Positions 23,904-31,704 of a stretch of 64,000 nucleotides of DNA are shown here, one piece after another. This DNA is from Bacteroidales bacterium (GTDB lineage Bacteria > Bacteroidota > Bacteroidia > Bacteroidales > UBA1715): NCBI GenBank assembly GCA_024409235.1, contig JAKSUA010000009.1, positions 1-64,000 on the forward strand, written 5' to 3'. A model generated the notes under the pieces. The model was not told the DNA's origin. It saw only the letters and a program-made list of their open reading frames with translations, and ran no database searches. Made by a program: the position numbers and the translations under genes. The stretch's first letter is position 1, and the number at the start of each line of letters is the position of its first letter.

Positions 23904-24080
23904 CTATAATGATTCCCAATACAAAATATAATACGCTTCAGATAATCCAAAACAACCATCTGCCATTTGCCTGTAAAAATATCTGTCTGTTTCAGTTTCA
24001 GCGTGCATTAATTTGTCCAAGCTGTATTCATACCATTTTCTAAATTGCTTGTATAAGAATAAAAATAACTTCTTTTTCAT
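23904..24080 (-). CDS. 58-residue protein, unknown
   Basis: Starts M-K-K-K-L-F-L-F-L-Y-K-Q-F-R-K-W-Y with its ATG overlapping the TGA of the DUF4248-like gene (ATGA). It is rich in aromatic residues and ends Y-I-L-Y-W-E-S-L. A fragment of a second copy survives at 23262-23300. Confidence 0.55.
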   Translation of the reverse strand: MKKKLFLFLYKQFRKWYEYSLDKLMHAETETDRYFYRQMADGCFGLSEAYYILYWESL

Positions 24081-24268
24081 AATTCAATAATTATACAGTA
24101 GTGTTTTGCAAGCGATTCTACCTGTGCCGGTGTAAGCAACTTGCTATATTTATTGTAATTGGTAAATAACGGATCAAGGCTGGAGATTCTTTCGGAAATC
24201 CATTTTGTAAGAGTTTTTCGTGAAACTCCAGCCAATTCGGCAAGTTCATATTTGTACATTGCTTTCAT
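24077..24268 (-). CDS. DUF4248-like helix-turn-helix protein
   Basis: 63 residues: Y-E-L-A-E-L-A-G-V-S-R-K-T-L-T-K-W-I is a helix-turn-helix, and L-L-T-P-A-Q-V-E-S-L-A matches the closing motif of Bacteroidetes DUF4248 proteins. It is a probable small DNA-binding regulator and lies 12 bases after the ATPase gene. Confidence 0.7.
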   Translation of the reverse strand: MKAMYKYELAELAGVSRKTLTKWISERISSLDPLFTNYNKYSKLLTPAQVESLAKHYCIIIEL

Positions 24269-24280
24269 TGAATGATATAA

Positions 24281-24862
24281 CTACAAACCTGTTTCTATCC
24301 GTTCGAAATAATGCGGGTTTTGCACCGCTTTTGCTTTTACCCTTTCCATAGTTTGGCAAACTGTATCGTACAGATCGCCCAGCTCCGCTTTTCTCTTTTG
24401 GGCTCCACCAGAAGTGTTAAAAATAACAATGTCGGTAAAGTAATTATACAGAGCCGGAGGAACTAACCCGAAACCGTGCGCCTGAAAAATTATGTCAACC
24501 ATCATTTGACGGCGGCGTGCCAATATGTATTTAATTGGGTGTTGTTCTATATTAGCGGGAATGTAAACACGTGGATCGTCGCAAACCAAAACGCCGTTAT
24601 AGAAGTGGCGAAAAACCGCGTTAAAATCTTCTTTCGTGTTTACGATCCTGTGGTGTATTCCCATGTATTGAAAATCCGCACGTGTCGAACAGCCGCACTC
24701 TGGGTAACGCTCCGCCCAGTCGTCGAACGTTGGCAGCATGATAAGGCCACGCTCGGCACTCTGCATTAGTCGGGCGCTTAACGTACTTTTTCCGCAACCG
24801 TTGCCGCCTACCAGCAAAATACATTTAGCTTTCCTGTTGTTTTTTTGCGTCTGTGTCTGCAT
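24281..24862 (-). CDS. Packaging-type ATPase (P9/A32-like, FtsK-HerA superfamily)
   Basis: 193 residues from the ATG at 24862. Walker A is V-G-G-N-G-C-G-K-S-T (residues 18-27), Walker B is V-L-V-C-D-D (91-96). Then A-R-R-R-Q-M-M-V-D-I-I-F-Q-A-H-G (about 113-129) and D-I-V-I-F-N-T give the arginine-rich and sensor strand pattern seen in genome-packaging ATPases of PRD1/PM2-type phages and in Zot-like proteins. No membrane helix follows, unlike filamentous-phage pI/Zot. It would drive DNA into a preformed capsid. It overlaps the upstream gene by 38 bases, and G+C is visibly higher here than in the flanks. Confidence 0.75.
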   Translation of the reverse strand: MQTQTQKNNRKAKCILLVGGNGCGKSTLSARLMQSAERGLIMLPTFDDWAERYPECGCSTRADFQYMGIHHRIVNTKEDFNAVFRHFYNGVLVCDDPRVYIPANIEQHPIKYILARRRQMMVDIIFQAHGFGLVPPALYNYFTDIVIFNTSGGAQKRKAELGDLYDTVCQTMERVKAKAVQNPHYFERIETGL

Positions 24863-25397
24863 CTGCAATTTTTCTTAATAGTTTTTCGTTTTCCTGGCGT
24901 AAGCGGTCGTTTTCTTTCATCTCCATTTCAAGCTTCGCTTTTACCTTTTTAGCCTTTATAGCTTCGCCAATATGCGCACCGTAAATAAGCGCCATTGTTA
25001 GCGCTGCCATAACCCACGGCGGCAGCTGTCGATCTGCAGGCAGCACCATAGCCCAAAGGTTAGCCATTTCGCTTTTTTCTTCTTTGGTTGCGCTTACGTC
25101 CGCTTCCGCATCTATAAACATAGTGCACAGCCACGATATAAGCCTATCGCCGTTATTTACAAGAAACTCCGCACCTTTTAGGTTAACACGTATAGCAGCG
25201 CTTTGTTTGGCCGCCATCTGTTCTGGAGTTTCTGGCAACTCCACATCTTCGCCCTGCTCGAAAAACTGCTTTGGCTGGCTCATTTCGTCGAAAAGCGAAT
25301 CGTAGTCGCCTACGCCGCCAGTGGCGAACTGGTAGCCGTTATTTGCCTGCTGCTGTTGCTCAGCTGTGGCGTTATCTAACATTTCATCAAAATTCAT
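24825..25397 (-). CDS. Unknown protein coupled to the packaging ATPase
   Basis: 190 residues. A Q/N-rich start and acidic region are followed by I-R-V-N-L-K-G-A-E-F-L-V-N-N-G-D-R-L-I-S-W, then one hydrophobic stretch P-P-W-V-M-A-A-L-T-M-A-L-I-Y-G (about residues 127-141), and a coiled-coil tail. It shares the higher G+C of the ATPase gene. It may tether the ATPase to the membrane or a vertex. Confidence 0.6.
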   Translation of the reverse strand: MNFDEMLDNATAEQQQQANNGYQFATGGVGDYDSLFDEMSQPKQFFEQGEDVELPETPEQMAAKQSAAIRVNLKGAEFLVNNGDRLISWLCTMFIDAEADVSATKEEKSEMANLWAMVLPADRQLPPWVMAALTMALIYGAHIGEAIKAKKVKAKLEMEMKENDRLRQENEKLLRKIADADTDAKKQQES

Positions 25398-25502
25398 ATT
25401 TAACTACTAAAAAAATTACTTATGTTTGTATTGTTGTTTTGGTCCGCTTCGTGCGTACAGCGTAACGGCCGTTTTCGGTTTCATACAGCGCCAAAAAACT
25501 TT

Positions 25503-25531
25503 TAGCCGCTATTTTATAGCGGCTTTTTTAT
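25503..25531. terminator. Possible bidirectional terminator
   Basis: AGCCGCTAT (25504-25512) pairs with ATAGCGGCT (25516-25524). A T-run follows on the plus strand and a short one on the minus strand after AAAAG. The stop codon of 25509-25919 lies inside the stem. Confidence 0.55.
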
Positions 25532-25919
25532 TTCTATAGTAAAATGTTTTCATTGCTAATCTTTTTCTCCCTGTTCTTACGTATTCTACATAAAAATACT
25601 GTTTGCCAATCGTTTTTTCATAAACTATTGTATAGGGCTTTTTGCCTTTTGTTATGACGTCAGGAAATTTAACTATCAAAGGAATTAAGCAAAAATCTTT
25701 ATCTGTTAATTTTGGGTGCTCTTTTTTTGCGTGTCTAATTGCCGAAACATCTATCATTCTTTCGTAATTATCAACATTCGCATCAATAATTTTATTTATT
25801 CGTTGCGTTTCTTTTTTTGTCGGTACGTCAAAAATACACCAATTATCATTTTTACTCTTTTCTTCGCCTTGTTCTTCTTGCATTAAAAGATTCAGTATTT
25901 TTTCCTGTGCTATTTCCAT
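25509..25919 (-). CDS. PBECR-like (barnase/EndoU/colicin type) nuclease, putative
   Basis: 136 residues. The C-terminal 85 residues have the order I-D-V-S-A-I-R-H-A-K-K-E-H, D-F-C-L-I-P-L-I-V-K-F-P-D-V-I, then beta strands I-V-Y-E-K, Y-F-Y-V-E-Y-V-R, A-M-K-T-F-Y-Y. This resembles the phage barnase-EndoU-ColicinE5/D-RelE-like nucleases as I know them. The catalytic His residues would be in the first block. It could be a toxin, an injected effector, or an RNA-processing enzyme. Confidence 0.6.
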   Translation of the reverse strand: MEIAQEKILNLLMQEEQGEEKSKNDNWCIFDVPTKKETQRINKIIDANVDNYERMIDVSAIRHAKKEHPKLTDKDFCLIPLIVKFPDVITKGKKPYTIVYEKTIGKQYFYVEYVRTGRKRLAMKTFYYRNKKAAIK

Positions 25920-25922
25920 AGA

Positions 25923-26210
25923 TTACATTTTTTTTACGAAAGACATTAACATTTCTTTCAGCGCATCTTGATTTTTGACATTTACAACACGTGTAATTCT
26001 ACTGTCTGCGTCCATACACTGCACGCCAACCATTAAAATTTTCGTGTTGCCGTACCTGGTCAAAAACAAAGACTTCTGCGTTTCTCCATCTTGTAGCTGC
26101 ACTGCGTCGATTTCTTCGTTTAGCTTCTCGCAAATAATATCGAAAACTGGTTCCACTTTGTCGGCTATCATGCCTTTTACAAGCGGGTTGTTTAAAATCT
26201 TATCTAACAT
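25923..26210 (-). CDS. Unknown small protein
   Basis: 95 residues, soluble, mixed alpha/beta (L-F-L-T-R-Y-G-N-T-K-I-L-M-V-G-V-Q-C-M). The start overlaps the end of 26200-26790 by 11 bases. Lies directly upstream of the nuclease-like gene and could be its partner. Confidence 0.55.
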   Translation of the reverse strand: MLDKILNNPLVKGMIADKVEPVFDIICEKLNEEIDAVQLQDGETQKSLFLTRYGNTKILMVGVQCMDADSRITRVVNVKNQDALKEMLMSFVKKM

Positions 26211-26790
26211 TTCTAAACTTTTTAACGATTTCTTTCGCTTCGGCGTTGCTTATTACTACAGGGAACGCAAAGTCGCATGGGTTTTCGATTGTGTATTTAA
26301 CGAAAAGATCTGTTAAAATTTCCGCTGGCGTTACGTCGCGCTCGAACTTAGCCGAAAGACGTGAAGCCGTAAGCTCCATAAATGTAGCCGCTGGTTCTTG
26401 CAGCGTAACTATAATTTTGTCTTTTGCTGGATTTGTTGCGTGGTCTAATTCAGCTTGTAATTCTGCTATAGATTCTTTCAAAGCTTCTATTTCAGCGTTT
26501 TTTATATCTACCACTGTTCGTAGCTCTTCGAGTTCTTCGCCATTAGCCGTTGACTCTTCCGTTATTCTTTCTTTCAGGCGATTGTGTTCCGCTAACAGAT
26601 TTTCGTAAACTTCGTTCGATTGATCCGTGTTTGCTAACTGTGCTTCGAGCTGCTCGCAAGAATCAATAATTTCTTCAATAACCTGGACTGTTGTTTTTGA
26701 ACTTTCTTCAGCCGGATCTATTTCGTTGAACTTGTTACGGATTTTATCCGTAAACCTTCCGGAAAAGGTTGTTTTTTTATCGTATTTCAT
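26200..26790 (-). CDS. Coiled-coil protein, unknown
   Basis: 196 residues. Residues 30-115 are a long acidic coiled coil (A-E-H-N-R-L-K-E-R, I-E-A-L-K-E-S-I-A-E-L-Q-A). The last 70 residues are compact (A-T-F-M-E-L-T-A-S-R-L-S-A-K-F, P-A-E-I-L-T-D-L-F-V-K-Y). It is the first gene of a minus-strand group leading to the nuclease-like gene. Confidence 0.6.
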   Translation of the reverse strand: MKYDKKTTFSGRFTDKIRNKFNEIDPAEESSKTTVQVIEEIIDSCEQLEAQLANTDQSNEVYENLLAEHNRLKERITEESTANGEELEELRTVVDIKNAEIEALKESIAELQAELDHATNPAKDKIIVTLQEPAATFMELTASRLSAKFERDVTPAEILTDLFVKYTIENPCDFAFPVVISNAEAKEIVKKFRNVR

Positions 26791-26920
26791 AGCTGTTTAT
26801 AAAAATAATAATTCATTATTTTACTTTAACATTAATTTTAAATTACTACATTTGTCTTGTTTTGTTAGGGAGTATCTAACATGTAAAATTGTAAATGAGT
26901 GCAGTACTTACAATTCCACC

Positions 26921-26953
26921 CAAAAAACCACTATTTTTTTAGTGGTTTTTTTG
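26921..26953. terminator. Bidirectional terminator
   Basis: AAAAACCACT (26923-26932) pairs with AGTGGTTTTT (26941-26950); T-runs on both strands. It ends the gene at 26931-27404. Confidence 0.8.
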
Positions 26954-27404
26954 TTATATCAAACGAAGTTAAAAGCAGCTGCTTTTCCACTCCATCCCAT
27001 TCTCTTTTTACAACAAAACGGAAGTTCTTACTTTCAAACACATATTTTTTAATATCAGACTTTTTCAGGCTTATTTCACCATATTGCACAACAATGGGAA
27101 TAAAATCTTCAATTTTGAATCCTAACTCATTGATTGTTTTTTCGTGTTTATCAATTATGTGAGACAAACCAAAACCAAGGTGCTTTTTTGCATCGGTAAC
27201 TTCGCCCCATACAATATCAATATCTCCAATATCGTCTCTATGCAAAGCGGCAATACATTCGCCTCGTTTATGTTTTTTCAAGAATAAAATCGCTTCCTTT
27301 GGCTTATTTTTGAATTGCAAAAATTGTTCTCCAAATACACCAGCTAAATTCTTTTTCTGATTACTATTTTTTTCATTCATCCTGTGAATACTATTTTCTG
27401 CCAT
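26931..27404 (-). CDS. PBECR-like nuclease, putative
   Basis: 157 residues. Residues 68-95 contain W-G-E-V and G-F-G-L-S-H-I-I-D-K-H, the His-containing signature seen in phage-associated barnase/EndoU-like nucleases, followed by strands ending F-R-F-V-V-K-R-E-W and L-L-L-T-S-F-D. This is a second member of the fold in the element, only distantly similar to 25509-25919. It stands alone between a terminator and the putative origin, so it has its own promoter. Confidence 0.65.
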   Translation of the reverse strand: MAENSIHRMNEKNSNQKKNLAGVFGEQFLQFKNKPKEAILFLKKHKRGECIAALHRDDIGDIDIVWGEVTDAKKHLGFGLSHIIDKHEKTINELGFKIEDFIPIVVQYGEISLKKSDIKKYVFESKNFRFVVKREWDGVEKQLLLTSFDITKKPLKK

Positions 27405-27462
27405 TTATTTACGCATATACATTTGAAAAACAACAACTTTACAGGCTTTTCACAAGGTATTA

Positions 27463-27492
27463 CAGTGTTGTAAATTGATTTTACAACACCGT
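27463..27492. repeat. Inverted repeat at the edge of the origin region
   Basis: GTGTTGTAAA (27465-27474) and TTTACAACAC (27480-27489) form a perfect palindrome with a 5-base centre. It lies upstream of the nuclease-like gene, so it may also be an operator. Confidence 0.75.
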
Positions 27493-27581
27493 AAACACCT
27501 TTTTACAAAGAGTAAATTTTCTTTCATAAAAGTAGAAAGTAGATTTTGTTTAATTACAACATGTACACACGTTTTTACACT

Positions 27582-28112
27582 TTGTAACAAACTGAAAATC
27601 AATCACTATTAAAATTTAATTGCGGAGTATTTGCAATTTAATTAATAGCTTGCAGTTTTACAGACGTTTCGTAAAACATGCTACCACTAAATACGATTTG
27701 TTAAGAAAAACTAAGATTTGTAACATGAGACAGAACACATGTTACTTTTTTGCTGATTTTTTAACAATTTATTTTTTTTGAAAAAATAAATTTTCAATAC
27801 CCCTAAAATTTGTTACAAATGTTACAAATTACTTAAATTATTGATTATCAACAAATTAAGTAATTTTGTTGTTTTTTATTAAAATATTGACATTCAACAT
27901 TTTACAAAAATGTAACAATGTAACAAAATTTGTAACAAGTTTGTTACATCCTGTTACAGTCAAAAATACAAATTGTTCATTTTCAGTATTTTATGTATTT
28001 TTCTCTTTGTTTGTAACATTTGTAACAATTTTCAAAAAAATGTTACATTATAAATTACTCATTTTCAGTTATTTATAAAGATTGTAACATTTGTAACAAA
28101 TGTAACAAGGTT
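27582..28112. other. Iteron-rich gene-free region, putative replication origin
   Basis: The 27405-28224 interval has no gene. It contains about 15 copies of TGTAACA or its complement TGTTACA, many extended to TTTGTAACAA. They are densest at 27811-27833, 27910-27956 and 28010-28112, in very AT-rich DNA. A related block TCATTTTCAG occurs at 27977 and 28060. Iterons plus AT-rich DNA between the replication gene and the rest suggest an origin bound by an element protein. Confidence 0.6.
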
Positions 28113-28152
28113 TGCAAAAATTTTTTCGTAAAAAACGAAGGCCAGGCAACAA

Positions 28153-28187
28153 AAAAGCCAGCTCCGTTTTGGAACTGGCTTTTTGTT
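28153..28187 (-). terminator. Terminator of toxin-antitoxin module 3
   Basis: On the minus strand AAGCCAGTTCC...GGAGCTGGCTT followed by TTTTTTG; third copy of the same terminator design. Confidence 0.8.
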
Positions 28188-28224
28188 ACAATTGTATCTC
28201 ACCGATACTTATGGAATAATACGC

Positions 28225-28515
28225 TTACTTCTTGAATAATTTTGAGTGAGAACCTAATCTTACAAGCGTTAAGATTCGCAATTCACTTTTTTCACAATCA
28301 TTCTTTTGATAAATCAACAACCAATCTGGGTTTATATGGCATTCTCTACAATCTTTGTATGTTCCTTCCAGTTGATGATCTTTGTTTTGTATTGGAAGTG
28401 AAATATCCTGTTGTAACTTTTTAATTATTTCGTCTAATTTATCAATTGGTAAGTTTTGTTTTACTGCGGCTTTGTAGTCTTTTTTATACTTTGTGGTGAT
28501 AACAATATCTCTCAT
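28225..28515 (-). CDS. YafQ-family toxin (module 3)
   Basis: 96 residues, almost the same as the module 1 toxin (22701-22991); differences cluster at residues 3-5, around 52 and at 74-91. The catalytic-region motifs are unchanged. It overlaps its antitoxin by 4 bases. Confidence 0.9.
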   Translation of the reverse strand: MRDIVITTKYKKDYKAAVKQNLPIDKLDEIIKKLQQDISLPIQNKDHQLEGTYKDCRECHINPDWLLIYQKNDCEKSELRILTLVRLGSHSKLFKK

Positions 28516-28712
28516 TTTTCTAATTCTTTTTTATAGTTATCAAAACTGCCACAATGAATAACCTTTCCTTTTCTTGCTTCTTCAATTGCTTTCTTGGTTG
28601 CAGAATTTGGTTCTTCTGATTTTGTTTTAAATATTCCTGTTAGCAATAAATTATTTATCATAGCTTCTGCTACTTTGTTTCGACCATCATAATTTAAAAC
28701 AATTGTTGCCAT
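28512..28712 (-). CDS. Antitoxin of module 3
   Basis: 66 residues beginning M-A-T-I-V-L-N-Y-D-G-R-N. The C-terminal half (S-A-T-K-K-A-I-E-E-A-R-K-G-K-V-I-H-C-G) is nearly that of module 1, while the middle differs. A consensus promoter lies upstream. Confidence 0.85.
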   Translation of the reverse strand: MATIVLNYDGRNKVAEAMINNLLLTGIFKTKSEEPNSATKKAIEEARKGKVIHCGSFDNYKKELEK

Positions 28713-28736
28713 AAAATTTAAGATTTAATATATATA

Positions 28737-28766
28737 CAAATATATACTAACTTTTTTGTAAATCAA
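28737..28766 (-). promoter_or_regulatory. Promoter of toxin-antitoxin module 3
   Basis: On the minus strand TTG (28764-28766), 19 bases, TATATTTG (28737-28744). Confidence 0.75.
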
Positions 28767-28803
28767 TCAGTTGACAGTAAATTGTGTAATTTTCAAAAAA
28801 AAA

Positions 28804-28986
28804 CTAAAATAAACTCATCTGTGTATCATTTACCGGCTTTTTCCTTGGTACAAAACAAGGTTTGGTTTGTATTCGGGATTGTGCGGACAAAAAACAGTTG
28901 TGCATAGTGCAATAATTTATATATAGAAAATCATTAGTAGATTTTCTATCATGGTAATACAGACAATTAGTACATATCTTCTTCAT
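28804..28986 (-). CDS. Small cysteine-rich protein
   Basis: 60 residues with C-T-N-C-L-Y-Y-H near the N-terminus, then C-T-M-H-N-C and a later Cys (K-P-C-F-V-P). Two CxxC/CxxxxC pairs suggest a zinc-binding module. It lies 7 bases after 28994-29218 in the replication operon. Confidence 0.6.
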   Translation of the reverse strand: MKKICTNCLYYHDRKSTNDFLYINYCTMHNCFLSAQSRIQTKPCFVPRKKPVNDTQMSLF

Positions 28987-28993
28987 ATTGTTC

Positions 28994-29218
28994 TTAGTTT
29001 TTATGAATCTGTATAATCAAGTAATTTGAACTGTATCCAAAAAATACGGTACCGCCATGTTTACGCGAAAGTTCTAATATGAAAAATAGTGTTATTCCGT
29101 CCACTTTTTTCTCATATATATGGAAATAAATGTTTTTGCCATTCTCAAAGCTCCAACACCTATAGCTATAGCCTAAGTATGTAAGAACACTCTTTATTTT
29201 ATCGACCGCTTCGTTCAT
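28994..29218 (-). CDS. Unknown small protein
   Basis: 74 residues, alpha/beta, no known motif; F-E-N-G-K-N-I-Y-F-H-I-Y and I-T-L-F-F-I-L-E-L-S. The ATG abuts the stop of the primase-helicase gene. Confidence 0.55.
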   Translation of the reverse strand: MNEAVDKIKSVLTYLGYSYRCWSFENGKNIYFHIYEKKVDGITLFFILELSRKHGGTVFFGYSSNYLIIQIHKN

Positions 29219-31503
29219 TATTCAAAATATTCTGGCTTTGTTTTCTTTAATGTCTCAAATTCTTCATCGGTAAGATAGTCTTCGGCAAAAAACACAAATG
29301 GGCGCCCTACGTGTTGGGTAAAACTTATAACAACTCCATCCGTAACAATACCTTCTGTCCAAAACGGTACCTTAAACCGTTTACATGGTCTTTCGCCATT
29401 CTTTTCGTAGTGCCTCCATGGCATATCTTCTATAACCTGGCGTAAATAGTCCCGGTCGTATTTACCATTTAACAGCTGCTTTTGTATATAGTTGAAATCC
29501 ATTAAAAAAGCTGGCTTCCCATCATAAATTGTATAGAAGTTGTATTCGCAAAAAATATCGTGTAAAAAATCGCGTATATCTCTTTCCGCCTTTGTTCTAT
29601 TGGCTGCTATCACACGCTCGAACGCATCGGTGCGGTAATCTTTTGCCGGGAACCACATTCGGTCTAATTTCTTAGGATATGACAATTGCCGGTTATTTAG
29701 AAAATTCAAGAAATGCGGAATTTCCGCATATAGTTTCTGCGAAAAGAATGGATCGAGTGTTTCTATCGGATGCACCTTCAGTACAAAATATCGTTCATCG
29801 TTTTTCCCAGCTTTTATGAATTTTTCCTCATTGTTTGAACACAATATGAATTTCCCGAAAAAAGACACTTGTTCGTGGTCCTTGCCCTTCCTGTTCATGG
29901 TAAGTTTATCGGCCGTTGACAACGATTTTACACGGTCCATTACAAAGGATTTATCGAGCTCTGTTTCTTCACACATAATCAATAGCTTTCCCGCCCAGTG
30001 GAAGTTAAAGTTTTCGGAAAAGTCCTGGCTGCTTACAAAAATGGCGTTCAGCCCAAAAATCTCACGAAGCCATTTTGCGAAAGTTGATTTACCTGTTTTG
30101 TTCTCCTTCGATACAAGACAAAGAACTGGCAGCATCTCTGTTGGTCTCTGATATAACAACTGAATGTAATCAAGCCCCATTTCGTAGTATTTCTCGCCGA
30201 AAATATGTTTTACCAATGTAAGCGAATACTCACAATCGCCCTCTACCGGTTCGTGCGAAAACTTATTGTACAAATTGTAGCAATCGTGTATAACTGCTTG
30301 GTACTGGATATGGTTTGGCACATTGCAGAACGCTTTGTATTTCGGTATTTTATGGATTGCATCCTTTCCGAAGTCGTCGGTGATAGTCCCCTTCTTACGC
30401 CCTTTTAGTTCGGCATCGATTTGTCCGTATTGGTTTGGAATAAGCACACTCTCGTAGTAATCATCGCCAATACGGCAGAAGTTTGCCAAGTTACGATGCA
30501 AAATTGCAACAACCGTTTGTTTCTCATGGTCGTATTTGTATCGGGTGCTTTTGAAAACAAATTCCTGGGTCCCGATTTTATCCTCGTGCAGGCTATAAAA
30601 TGATTCAATATTCTGACAACAGAAGAAGTTATACACCTTGGTCATTTTCCGGCGGCAATTCTCACGGAAAAAATATTTTGTAGGTTTGCTAAGGTGCATC
30701 AAATCGTCCACAACCTCCTTCTCCTTTCCACGCATTGCTATAAGCAAATCGTCTAATCCTTTCGGGTAGGAATCGTGTGATTGAGTATTTACACATGCAA
30801 AATAGAAATCAACATCAAAATCCTTGAACAACTCTCTAATGTTTTCGCATGATCCTATAAATCCAGCCGGGCGTGTGTACAAGTCTTTTCCATGCTGCAA
30901 TGCTTTCTGGGAAATATCGAAACAGTCTCCATCGTACAACATAACAACATTACGTACATTGCATCGTTCTATAAGGTCAATAATATCCTTAAACATTGCC
31001 CCGGATTTTTTGTCACGATATGTTGATATTGATTGTAGGCCAACACACGGAATACCATGCATACAAGCCTTGAACGACTTGAAATACCCCTCGGTAAGAA
31101 TCAATGTATCGAGTTGCTGGTGCTTCTCGTATATCTCGAGTATCAACCTAGGGAAATACGGCCTTGATTCCGCCCCTTTCGGATACTTGTACTTACAGGT
31201 TTTCTCTTCTCCGGTCTTTTCGTCCTTTATGGTTTTTGGAGTTGCGTAGCGGATTATTTCAACCTCCTTCATCGCTCTTCCTGTCCCCATTCGTCCAGTG
31301 TAGTCCGGGTTCTCGAAATATATGAGGTTTCGGTGTATGTCGTACACCGGAATCACGATATTTCCGTCCCGGTCTTCTTTGAATGCCGGCATTTCCACCT
31401 TGTAGTCAAGGTCGTTATCGTGGTTCCAACCATAGACCGTCAGTTTTAGATCTTCGTCGGTTGCACCAAGTTCCTCGTATATTCTTTTCTTGAAATAACT
31501 CAT
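29218..31503 (-). CDS. Toprim/SF3 primase-helicase
   Basis: 761 residues, the largest gene of the element. A Toprim-like domain lies at about 130-205: L-I-L-T-E-G-Y (metal-binding Glu) and V-V-M-L-Y-D-G-D. The helicase core at about 460-560 has Walker A K-E-N-K-T-G-K-S-T, Walker B L-L-I-M-C-E-E-T and the SF3 motif C F-I-L-C-S-N-N, as in phage D5/DUF5906 proteins. The C-terminal 180 residues contain a winged-helix-like region. It should open and prime the origin. A DNA polymerase is absent, so the host enzyme is needed. Confidence 0.88.
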   Translation of the reverse strand: MSYFKKRIYEELGATDEDLKLTVYGWNHDNDLDYKVEMPAFKEDRDGNIVIPVYDIHRNLIYFENPDYTGRMGTGRAMKEVEIIRYATPKTIKDEKTGEEKTCKYKYPKGAESRPYFPRLILEIYEKHQQLDTLILTEGYFKSFKACMHGIPCVGLQSISTYRDKKSGAMFKDIIDLIERCNVRNVVMLYDGDCFDISQKALQHGKDLYTRPAGFIGSCENIRELFKDFDVDFYFACVNTQSHDSYPKGLDDLLIAMRGKEKEVVDDLMHLSKPTKYFFRENCRRKMTKVYNFFCCQNIESFYSLHEDKIGTQEFVFKSTRYKYDHEKQTVVAILHRNLANFCRIGDDYYESVLIPNQYGQIDAELKGRKKGTITDDFGKDAIHKIPKYKAFCNVPNHIQYQAVIHDCYNLYNKFSHEPVEGDCEYSLTLVKHIFGEKYYEMGLDYIQLLYQRPTEMLPVLCLVSKENKTGKSTFAKWLREIFGLNAIFVSSQDFSENFNFHWAGKLLIMCEETELDKSFVMDRVKSLSTADKLTMNRKGKDHEQVSFFGKFILCSNNEEKFIKAGKNDERYFVLKVHPIETLDPFFSQKLYAEIPHFLNFLNNRQLSYPKKLDRMWFPAKDYRTDAFERVIAANRTKAERDIRDFLHDIFCEYNFYTIYDGKPAFLMDFNYIQKQLLNGKYDRDYLRQVIEDMPWRHYEKNGERPCKRFKVPFWTEGIVTDGVVISFTQHVGRPFVFFAEDYLTDEEFETLKKTKPEYFE

Positions 31504-31703
31504 TTTGTAAATTCTTGGAATACTTCCTCTATTATTGGCATTGCTAAGTCAGGAATTTCTGTGCGTCCTGTACTCCAATTGTAGATAGTCTGTAACGACG
31601 AAACGGTTCTCTCTACAATGCGTTTTTTGAACTCCATGTATCGTCCAAATGGAACTGCGTTTAGCATGATGTTCAACCTTTTTGCTTTTTCTTTCTTGTC
31701 CAT
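31500..31703 (-). CDS. Small helix-turn-helix protein
   Basis: 67 residues. V-E-R-T-V-S-S-L-Q-T-I-Y-N-W-S-T-G-R-T-E-I-P is a helix-turn-helix of the kind used by small Bacteroidetes regulators. Its TGA overlaps the primase-helicase ATG (ATGA), so the two are translationally coupled. Confidence 0.7.
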   Translation of the reverse strand: MDKKEKAKRLNIMLNAVPFGRYMEFKKRIVERTVSSLQTIYNWSTGRTEIPDLAMPIIEEVFQEFTK

Positions 31704-31704
31704 C

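Noticed and set aside
27866..28078. 70-codon plus-strand frame in the iteron region
   Set aside because: Low-complexity Phe/Leu/Ser product created by the TGTAACA repeats; not a plausible gene.
27480..28110. Riboswitch or protein-coding leader in the 820-bp gap
   Set aside because: The only structure is dense TGTAACA repeats on both strands and a palindrome, which fits an origin or operator array better than an RNA element.
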